From: Adiantum capillus-veneris
Taxonomy: Eukaryota; Streptophyta; Polypodiopsida; Polypodiales; Pteridaceae
DNA length: 64,000 nt
NCBI GenBank assembly: GCA_014529385.2
Contig: CM043970.1
Location: 46,899,779 to 46,963,778 of the forward strand
Reading direction: 5' to 3'
In this document: positions 55,619 through 64,000 of the stretch, in pieces
Position numbering within the stretch: the first letter of the stretch is position 1
Layout of the letters: each line of letters opens with the position of its first letter
The notes under the pieces: generated by a model
What the model saw: the letters and a program-made list of their open reading frames with translations, nothing else
Told to the model about the DNA's origin: nothing
Database searches by the model: none
Position numbers and translations under genes: made by a program

Positions 55619-57270
55619 GAGCACAATGTAGCAAACTAGAAAGCAAAACTACCTCACCAACAACACCTGGAAACTGTCTACAAATATGGCCAGAAACACA
55701 ATGTAAAACCTGTGAGACACACTCCAAAACAGAGCTCCCGCAATGTCAATACGAGCCTCGCCTACTCTAGTATCACACTGCAATCTGTGAGCTAATCACC
55801 AAGCCCACACTATGCGGTATCGATGAATACACATGCACAAATCTTCCACCTGCAGAGAACACCTCACGCAAATGCTGAGTGCAACCTGCAATCTCTACCT
55901 AGATCGCATAAATGATACGCATAAAACTCCTAGGAAAATTTCACCAGAGTTTCGACGCACAATGGCTATCAACACAAAATAACCATTGTCCTGCAAGCTC
56001 AATACAATGAGCAATCAATGCGCATCAAACTACACTCAACATACATGCATAAGCTCTGCAAAACTATATATGGCAAACAATGCTCGAGATCACAAGACTC
56101 TCCCACCCGAGAGCAAACCACTGTCTCAAGCAAAGAAAGATACACAACTCCTCACTCTTGCGAGAGTGGATACAAAAACACAAAACTGTGTCCAAACTGA
56201 CAAAACCTGTCAAAGTGAGAGTAAACACTCGATCACAAACTATGGCGAGAATCTGGGAAAAATCCGATAGAATTTTCCGTGAAAACTGAGCAAAAAACTC
56301 AAGTACAATCTCTACCATAAACCATAACACTACTCAATGCCAATGAGTAGAAATGCCAAAATGGCTCCACATTTTCATATACAATGGAAATCCACACTCA
56401 ACGTACATCAACGGAGTGACCGCGCATAAGCAAGCGCCAAAAGATTTGCAATTCGGAAACTTGATCAATGCGAAAACAATGCTCTCAAGAGAGCTCACCG
56501 GCACTTGAAAGTGCTCGCCAAAATGCATGTATAATGGGTATCAACCATGCGCCATAACCATATGCAAACCATCCGCAAAGACCATGAATCCAAGCACAAA
56601 ATCACTGCCAAAGTATCCTGTGAAAACCAGTGAAAGAAGCTCCACCTGTGTGCTCCAAAAAACTGTGTCTCTCAAGAGACCGCCTCGGTGGTGTGTAAAT
56701 GCCTTTGTACTTCGTTGCCCAAGTCTACCAAAAAACCCTCAAACCACAAGCTTAACACAAGCTACAATTGCATCTTCAGCTCAGAATTTATGCACTCAAT
56801 TTTAAGCATCTCCCGTGCTTCCAAAAGTGCATCAAACTCGCACACAATGCGAGTTTGATGCACAATGCGACAACAGAAAATCTGGAATTTCTATATACAG
56901 TCAGTCTGAGCTGAATATCAGCAAAACAGTGAGGAATTTTCAAAAATATTCTTCTGCAAAGTTGTAGACCACGTCAAAACGAATGGGCATGATAGACAAA
57001 ATTCTCAGATCTGCATTCTACAAGGAGAAAAACGAATCTGAAAACAGTGCTGCTGCGCACACAGTTTTAGGGCAGCACCTTCACTTACACACAATCTTCC
57101 ACACTCCTTTCTGAGCTTCCACAGGAGCATACATCACTCTCAACTGAGCTCACAAGCTCCCATTGCATTCTCACAAAGCTTCCAAGATTTCTTAATCTCT
57201 CTATCGTCGAGAGCTAGCGAGCTATCGCCTCGAAGCTCTCAAAGCCGTCGTGCTCTCCGCGGTCACCATA
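55619..57270 (-). other. E7 leader; no gene; shared leader motif
   Basis: 1.65 kb between primer site and gag. No protein recognised. At 56954-56972 is CTGCAAAGTTGTAGACCAC, which also forms the core of the 171-bp array in E6. Confidence 0.6.
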
Positions 57271-57282
57271 GCTCTGATACCA
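57271..57282 (-). promoter_or_regulatory. E7 primer-binding site (initiator tRNA-Met)
   Basis: The minus strand reads TGGTATCAGAGC, two bases from the 5' LTR. Confidence 0.9.
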
Positions 57283-57284
57283 AT

Positions 57285-57475
57285 TGAAGGGGATCGGGGA
57301 GCACCACAAACGGAGAGTGAGAGAGAGAGAAGGAGACACACACACGATGTGGGTGGGGAGACTGTGAAGTGGCAGCTCCCCCTATACAATATACTCACTA
57401 TAAGTATAGGGTAACAGTGGGCGGGTGCCCATGACCTGGGCGACCTGTCAAGGCACATAGGCCTTAACCCCAACA
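57285..57475 (-). repeat. E7 5' LTR
   Basis: 191 bp, very similar to 53689-53881. Confidence 0.92.
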
Positions 57476-57842
57476 CCCAGAACTTGAGTTAAAGTGCTTG
57501 ATGGCCATTCCATGTGCAGCCAGAGTAAGGCAAACTTGAGCTTGACAGGGTTCCTTAAAGCGAGCTTAATGGTGAAGCCGTGTGCATCATTAATTGGAGC
57601 ACTTGAGTATGGCGGGGTTGACTAAACAGGTTATCCATAATTGAATGCTTTGAAGATACGACAGATATGGTTCAGAGATTTTGGATGGACAGCTACCTAA
57701 TGATCAAGCTAGAACATTGATGATAGGGTATAGGCCTTATTTCATTTTCCATACAGTTACATGAGTCTAATGATGCTCTTGATGATTCTTTATAAGTGTG
57801 GTTGGCACAAACCAGAGGATGTGCAGGTTCAGAGGGTTTGGA
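57476..57842 (+). other. E5 interior, right end, with polypurine tract
   Basis: Continuation of E5 after the E7 insertion. No protein recognised. CAGAGGGTTTGGA ends at 57842, just before the right LTR, and fits a polypurine tract. Confidence 0.55.
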
Positions 57843-59244
57843 TGTCGTATAGCTCTGCTCCCATGCTAAGAAATATTCCAGCAAAATACACATCGAGCTT
57901 ATTTAAAGCTTACTTGATTAATGGTCAATGACCAGGGCTTGTTAACAGGCCAAGTTTAATGATTAATGTATGCCAGATACGGCTTAAAAGGGCCAACAAA
58001 TGCCTTAATGATGCCAAAAATGATTATTCTTGAAGTAAGCACGGATGGAAGATTATGATCTAGAACTGCAGTGCTTGAAATGCTCTACCAGCTTGTTTTT
58101 ACGGCTCGTCGATTGGAGCTATGATGAAGAAGTTATTGAAGTTCAAAGTTTGAGTCGATTGCAGATCCGTACCGCATCGGGAAACTGCAGTAGAGGGGAC
58201 AACAATGAAATGAATACATGGGCCTGAAGTGCTCACATTGTAGAGCGCGTCGGTCTTTTAAGATCAGTGATCGGAGTCCCGATCGCCAAGATATTGCCCG
58301 ATAAAGATTCACCAGGGGCCGGTTCCGTACCAGTCCAGTCCGCTCGGTCCGTGTTCCTTCTTGGAGTTTTGAGTAGCAGCAAGGGTTTTGAATACAACAA
58401 AATAAGTGTTTGAGATAGCAGTGCTTTACTCGGTATGTATGCCAAAGCCGTCGGGGGTAGTCCTAATTGGCAATGCGTGGCTAGTCTGGCACTCTTTGAT
58501 TGAATGTGATGGGAAGACCTTACGTCAAATGCAATCACTTATACTTGCTTCTTGCAGGCATGTGGCACTATTCAAGACTTTTACGACATTGAAATTCATG
58601 ACGATATTGTTAGCCAAGGATTGCTGGGAGAAATAAGTTGTGCTTGGCAATGCTTTGGTCGCTATGTATGCCAAGTGTGGTGCCCAAAGCCCAAAGCCTT
58701 ATGGCATGGCCGCCCATATTCAAACAGATTAAGCCGGCCACCCAAAGGCCTCTTCAATGGCCACCCAATAGGGGTTTAATAAAGGAAAATGGGAAAAGAA
58801 AAGAGAAAGACATGGAGGCCATGGCGTGCAGTAACCAGACCGAGCGCAAGCAGAAGAAAACAGCTTGCGTGGGGATCCATGAGCATCGGATGCATATGTC
58901 GATGACACAAAAGTTGCTTAGCAGGTGGAAGTGAGCTTATTCGGCCCTGGTTCCACTCATTTCTATGCAGGTCATCGTCTAAGCTTGCCACATCATAGCG
59001 TCAATTCTTGCGCCATGTCAATGACGCCGGGCGCCACTACAAAGGGGGCACACGCTATTATTAGGACGAGGCCTTTTGCATGCGGGTGTTGACAAAGAAG
59101 AGTTAACGTGGAGGCCATCAAGGAAGGGCAAGGCGGGGAGAAGAGATCGATCTTTCTCGCTCTCTTCCTCGAGGCAAGCAAGCTTTCCTCTCTCCCTCTC
59201 GAGCTTGAACGAAGCAAGCAAAGCAAGGCGAGGAGGTGAGGGTA

Positions 59245-59378
59245 TGTTGAGAGAGAGAGAGAGAGAGCACAGGAATAGAACCCCAAATACACACATGAGA
59301 TGATGTATATATAGAGGGGACCTGGGTGCCATATATAGAGAAGCCATATATTTAGTAGCTTCACATATAAGCTCAACA
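59245..59378 (-). repeat. E6 3' LTR
   Basis: 134 bp. Followed at 59379-59390 by the complement of a purine tract (minus strand GAGCGGGGG). Confidence 0.9.
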
Positions 59379-60109
59379 CCCCCGCTCAAATAAGGGTCCC
59401 TAACTGTGGATGAAAAAACCCTTGGGGGATCAAGGGAAAAACCCACAGCTCTATATACACTCACCGTTATATTATTAAAATCATTGATTATACAAATGTT
59501 CAAGAGGAGCTACATCATTCCTTTTACAATGAATATTTTATGAGGAGCTACATCACTCCTTTTACAATGAATGTTTTATGAGGAGTTACATTACTCCTAT
59601 CCTATCAAATACAATAATGAATACAAAGGTTCAATAAAGAGGTGTAAAGGCTATCGATTAGCTTGTAATCAAAAGTGTTTCCGTGAATCTGCTGTGTAGC
59701 TTGTCATCAATATCGCATCACCAAACATGTCTTCATGTTGTCATCAATATGGAATCACCAAACATATCTTCATAAATCTTTTATTGTCACCAAGTTTGTC
59801 TTCATAAAATCAATTCTTTGATCAATCCTACATAGATCTTAGACTCAAAAAAACATAGTCAAGAAAATTATAAGCATCGTTATAGTGAAATAACTACGTT
59901 CACAATGCCATAAGAGATGGTTCGCGACGCCACTCTTTTGACAACATATATACGCACGACAACATATGGTACATAAAGTATGAACATAAAAAGTGCAAGA
60001 TGCATGATACGTGATGCAAATGACATGTGTACATACTCCATAAAATGACATTTATCAACGTAGTGATATCAATGAGTATCATCAAAGTATTAACAAAATA
60101 TCATCACTG
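59379..60109. other. E6 interior, no gene
   Basis: AT-rich. A roughly 40-bp unit containing GAGGAGCTACATCA recurs about three times near 59500-59600. No coding signal. Confidence 0.5.
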
Positions 60110-60490
60110 TATCAATAAAAATGAATATTTCATCATGGTATCAACGAAAAGAATCATAGAATAATCATTGTATCAATGAAACAACATCATGGTATCACCG
60201 AGAATAACCATGGTATCAACGAAACAACATCATGATATCATCAAGAATAATCATTGTACCAACGAAACATCATCATGGTATCACCAAGAATAACCATGGT
60301 ATCAACGAAACAACATCATGATATCACCGAGAATAATCATTGTATCAACGAAACAACATCATGGCATCACCGAGAATAACCATGGTATCAACGAAACAAC
60401 ATCATGGTATCACCGAGAATAACCATGGTATCAACGAAACAACATCATGGTATCAAAAAGAATAACCGTGGTATCAACGAAACATCTCTA
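60110..60490. repeat. 43-bp tandem array in E6
   Basis: At least seven copies with a strict 43-bp period (GAATAA starts at 60202, 60245, 60288, 60331, 60374, 60417 and 60460). The unit includes CCATGGTATCAACGAAAC and CATCATGGTATCACCGAG. Earlier, more diverged copies begin near 60110. Confidence 0.92.
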
Positions 60491-60719
60491 AAAGAATAAT
60501 TATACGAGAATCAATGAACGAGTATATCATATAACAAAAGATCATGTACCAACAGTAGCTCGATAGAATTTGGACGATCATCAACGGCTCTCGACCGAAT
60601 CGGAACGATATGTAACTGGCTTCTGCAGCAAATTTACGTCAGTAACAAATATATGATTGATGAAGAAAAAATATAATTGAAAAGTTTTCAATTATGAGAA
60701 AAATCAAAAGCAAAAAGTA

Positions 60720-61950
60720 AAATTTTGCTTTTCAAACATATTCACAGTCCAAGACGATAACCCAAAATCGGTGCAGAATTTGAAACTTTCTTCTGCAAAG
60801 TTATAGACCACATCGATTACGATGCCTCAAAGCAAATAGTTTCTCATCGATTCTGATGCCTGCAGTGGCTAGTTTCTACAAAATCGTTTTCAATCAGGAG
60901 AAAAATCAAAAACGAAAAGCGAAGTTGCTTTTTAGGCATGTACGTAGTCTGCGAACGATAACTCAAAATTGGTGCAAAATTTAACAAAAAAAACTTTCTT
61001 CTACAAAGTTGTAGACCACATCGATCCCGGTCCCTTACGTGGGTAGTTTCTGCAAAATTGTTTTCAAGTAGCAGAAAATTTAACAACAAAAAGTAAAAGT
61101 TGCTTTTCAGGTATGTACGCAGTCCGCGAACGATAACCCAAAATCAGTGTAGAATTTGAAAAAAAAATTCTGCTGCAAAGTTTTAGACCACATCGATTCC
61201 GATCCCTTACACGGATAGTTTTTGCAAAATCGTTTTCAATCAGCAGAAAAATCAAAAACATAAAACGAAACTTGCTTTTCGGACATGTACGCAGTCCGCG
61301 AATGATAACTTAAAATCGGTCCAGAATTAAAAAAAACTTCCTTCTGCAAAGTTGTAGAACACATCGATTCCGGTCCCTCCTAAGAGTAGTTTCTACAAAA
61401 TCATTTTCAATCAGGAGAAAACTCAAAAATAGAAAGCAAAAGTTGCTTTTCGGGTATGTACGCAGTCCACGAACGATGACTCAAAATCAGTGCAGAATTT
61501 GAAAAAACTTTCTTTTGCAAAGTTGTAGACCACATCGATTTTGGTCCCTTCAATGAGTAGTTTCTACAAAATCGTATTCAATCAGGAGAAAACTCAAAAA
61601 TAGAAAGAAAAAGTTGCTTTTTGGATATGTACGCAGTCCACGAACGATAACTCAAAATCGGTGCAGAATTTGAAAAAACTTCCTTCTGCAAAGTTGTAGA
61701 CCACATCGATTCCGGTCTCTCTCATGGGTAGTTTCTACAAAATCATTTCCAATTAGCAAAAGAAACAAACAGAAAAAGCGTAAGTTGGTTTTTAGGCATG
61801 TACACAGTCCGTGAACGATAACTCAAAATCGGTGCAGAATTTGAAAAAACTTCCTTCTGCAGAGTTGTAGACCACATTGATTCCGGTGCTTTGCATTGAT
61901 AGTTTCTGCAAAATCATTTCGGATCAGGAGAAAAATCGAAAACAAAAACG
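60720..61950. repeat. 171-bp tandem array in E6
   Basis: Seven units, marked by CAGTCC(G)CGAACGATAAC-type words starting at 60745, 60945, 61120, 61292, 61463, 61634 and 61805. The last five steps are 171-175 bp, the first about 200. Each unit has CTGCAAAGTTGTAGACCAC followed by ATCGATTCCGG and a GTTGCTTTT segment. It ends just before the primer-binding site. Confidence 0.92.
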
Positions 61951-61966
61951 TACTGCTCTGATACCA
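61949..61966 (-). promoter_or_regulatory. E6 primer-binding site (initiator tRNA-Met)
   Basis: The minus strand reads TGGTATCAGAGCAGTACG, directly abutting the 5' LTR. Confidence 0.92.
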
Positions 61967-61967
61967 T

Positions 61968-62050
<83 letters not shown>

Positions 62051-62155
62051 ACAGGAATAGAACCCCAAAGTGTGTAGAATACACACATGAGATGATGTAT
62101 ATATAGAGGGGACCTGGGTGCCATATATTGAGTAGCTTCACATATAAGCTCAATA
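61967..62155 (-). repeat. E6 5' LTR with expanded GA tract
   Basis: 189 bp. The GA tract is at 61971-62049, compared with about 20 bp in the other LTR. A TATATATAG word lies near 62097. Confidence 0.9.
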
Positions 62156-62173
62156 GGGTAAGCAAGGCGAGCT

Positions 62174-62298
<125 letters not shown>

Positions 62299-62949
62299 AA
62301 TCAAAGCATGGAGTTTCCTATCCCTCTCTCGGCCGTAATCAAGTGAAAGAAGGTAAGCAAGGCAATCGGGAGAAGAAGCAAGATCAAAGTCTCTCTCGTC
62401 CTCGACCTCGACTTAGTTCAATAACAAGAAGGGTGCTTGGCAAGAGCAGATAAGTAGATCCCGGCAAGGGAAAGATAAGGCGAGTGAAGTTTGGCAAGAG
62501 TAGATGTCCGAACTCGGCAATCATTCAGGGAGTCTGGGGTTAACTAACAAGATAAGGGAGCGATAAGGTAACCAGGAGAGAAGAAAACATCGCTCTACCA
62601 TAATTGGGAATTACAAGGGCGTCAAGCAGGGAATTTCGCCAGATATGTTGTTTTGATCAGCTTCAAATGGCTCTAATGGAAGGCATAAGTGAGAAATTTA
62701 CAGTCGTGATCTAATTTGAGAGCATTGAAATCTCCTAACACCATCAGTGTCGTTAACGACAAACATTTGTAATCGAATTTCACTTCGGTTAATCATTAGC
62801 AGCTTAAAACATTCCGGTTGTCAATTTTTAAGCATTTAAGGTGTTTTCAGAGTCTTTTGCTTTATGTTTTGCATCTAGTCTCTCGCACCTCGCATAGCCA
62901 GAGGCCCGGCACCTGCCCGGCTCACATTTCGGACACATATCCCCCGATG

Positions 62950-64000
62950 CTGGATACTTTCAAATACGGATAGCCTTGGAAGATCAGCTGAAAACCACTT
63001 TTATCACGCCATGGGGTTGTAAAGCATACAGGGTTATGCCCTTTGGTCTCACAAATGCACCTACCACATTCCAAAGATATGTCACATATGTTTTTCAACC
63101 GTTCTTTGGAACATCCATAAGAGTGTTCCTTGATGATTTTTGTATATTTAGCTCCCGCATTTCACACTTAGAAAAGGTAAATGAAGGTGTGGCGAGGTTG
63201 CAAAGCCTAGGCGGGCAATTAAATGTGGATAAATGCCACATTGGGGAGAGTAAAGTCATTCTACTAGGCCATCAAATTTCATCAAAAGGTATCAATGCCG
63301 ACCCAAGTAAGGTGTCTGCACTCATAGCCCTACCTTCACCAGCAACCGCGTATCAACTGGTCTCTTTTCTACAAAAAAGTGAGGTGCTTGAGTAGATTCA
63401 TACATCTACTATCACAACTTGTTCTACCACTTCAACAACTCACTCAAAAATCAACTTTCACTTGGGACGAGGAAAGCTAACATCACTACAACAAGGTAAA
63501 GGAGGTCTTAGCCACCCTGCCAACTATCTCACCACCTAAGTGGGATGAAAAATTCTATGTCACCTCAAGTGTGGGTGATGACTCATTGGGGGCTATGCTA
63601 CTCCAAAAGGATACGGCGACATCTTTCATGAGGCCAATCTACTTCTCTAGTCGAATGATGACAGCAGAGCAGAGAAAGGTTTCACCCATGTGGAACACTT
63701 AGTCCTAGTCCTTAGGTTTGAAACTACAAAGTTTAGGTCATATTTGTTGCCTAAGCAATTTGTGATTCTAACCACGGATGAGATATTTTCCTATGTCGTA
63801 CAACACATGGATGTGTCTTCTAGGATTACTAAATGGCTAGTTCATCTACAAGAATTTGACTACATAGTACATGTGAAAAGCACGACAAGGGGAAGCTTGG
63901 GGGGACTCATGACCTACCAAGTCTTTGAAAGGAAGGAGAAGCAATCTAAAGGGGAAGAAGTTTGATTACCTCCAGTACCCCTGATGGTAGAAGGAGCACA
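62950..64000 (+). pseudogene. E4 reverse transcriptase and RNase H, right part
   Basis: Resumes the RT split by E5: GYFQIRIALEDQLKTTFITP (first bases from the duplicated CTGG), then MPFGLTNAPTTFQ, FLDDFCIFS (catalytic DD near 63130) and GGQLNVDKCHIGE. Frame breaks occur near 63395 and 63650. The RNase H reads FYVTSSVGDDSLGAMLLQ, again lacking the usual first catalytic Asp, as in E3. ILTTDEIFSYV and ITKWLVHLQEFDYIV follow. It runs out of the window. Non-functional. Confidence 0.9.

Larger units (their letters stand above)
53689..57475 (-). mobile_element. E7: deleted Ty1/copia element
   Basis: 3787 bp, minus orientation, with the duplication CCCAG (53684-53688 and 57476-57480). LTRs of about 190 bp lie at 53689-53881 and 57285-57475. 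An iMet primer site is at the right and a purine tract at the left. The interior has Gag, protease and a stub of the RT-RNase H region, with integrase and most of RT deleted. It lies inside E5. Confidence 0.92.
59245..62155 (-). mobile_element. E6: non-autonomous short-LTR element with internal satellite arrays
   Basis: 2911 bp, minus orientation, with the duplication GGGTA (59240-59244 and 62156-62160). LTRs are 59245-59378 (134 bp) and 61967-62155 (189 bp, longer through GA expansion). Both start TGTTGAGAG and end CTCAACA or CTCAATA. An iMet primer site and a purine tract are in place. No coding frame of any retroviral protein exists; most of the interior is two tandem arrays. This resembles TRIM or SMART elements in its LTR size but is larger. 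It must have moved with proteins from another element. Confidence 0.9.

Noticed and set aside
59031-59050. CACTACAAAG as the missing plus-strand CACTA terminus
   Set aside because: It lies in the E5 LTR, where the sister LTR reads CACTGCTAAG; a chance match far from the CACTA region.
60110-60490. Regular 43-bp repeats resembling a CRISPR-like array
   Set aside because: The repeats are contiguous with no unique spacers, in plant DNA inside an LTR element; an ordinary tandem array.

Overview
The window is nuclear DNA of a land plant, most likely a fern or other seed-free vascular plant with a large, repeat-rich genome. The clues are spliceosomal introns with GT/AG borders, plant-type LTR retrotransposons primed from initiator tRNA-Met, a plant CACTA transposon, a plant heavy-metal-associated isoprenylated protein (HIPP) relic, and a decayed PLS-type PPR gene of the kind greatly expanded in ferns and lycophytes. 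The fern assignment is inference. I see no intact host gene and no RNA gene I would defend. Nearly everything is mobile-element sequence, and the retroelements fall into named nests (E1 to E11 below are my labels).

Left part (1-15.5 kb). A PPR pseudogene (1-1601, minus) is followed by a fold-back element with a tRNA-like core (2134-2575) and a Ty1/copia RNase H relic (5286-5480, minus). A CACTA (En/Spm-type) region with transposase relics lies at 5.9-11.5 kb on the minus strand. An 870-900 bp block (CACTA terminus plus a Ty3/gypsy gag-protease fragment) is present twice in direct orientation (5886-6755 and 11031-11926). Between the copies lie a Transposase_24-type gene, a three-exon TNP2 C-terminal gene and a HIPP pseudogene. 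The gag-protease fragment belongs to a minus-strand Tat-like gypsy element, E8, with PBS at 13401-13420 and a probable LTR at 13426-15477.

Middle (15.5-34 kb). E1 (15584-24488) is a complete, apparently intact and very young Ty3/gypsy chromovirus. It has 1590-bp LTRs in which I found one mismatch, the TSD TAATC, and one 1649-aa Gag-Pol with a C-terminal chromodomain. It is followed by minus-strand remnant E9 (gag, degenerate iMet PBS, LTR), degenerate E1 relatives E10 (plus) and E11 (minus), and a microsatellite-rich stretch.

Right part (34-64 kb) is a nest. E4, a decayed Tat-like gypsy element, starts with an LTR near 34.1 kb and runs off the right end. Its leader is split by E3 (35396-47882, Tat-like, 2.7-kb LTRs, TSD ATAG). 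Its reverse transcriptase is split in mid-motif by E5 (49566-62949, TSD CTGG). E5 in turn contains E7 (53689-57475, copia, TSD CCCAG) in its interior and E6 (59245-62155, non-autonomous, TSD GGGTA) inside its right LTR.

The most unusual content is in E3. Between the primer-binding site and gag it carries four extra sense reading frames arranged as two paralogous pairs (A1-A2 and B1-B2). I do not recognise them, and the B proteins have a weak F-box-like N-terminus. Other points of interest are an SR-protein-like domain in the E1 Gag, a 171-bp x7 array in the leader of E6 built from a motif that occurs once in the leader of E7, and dual RNase H domains in E3 with a catalytically degenerate first domain.
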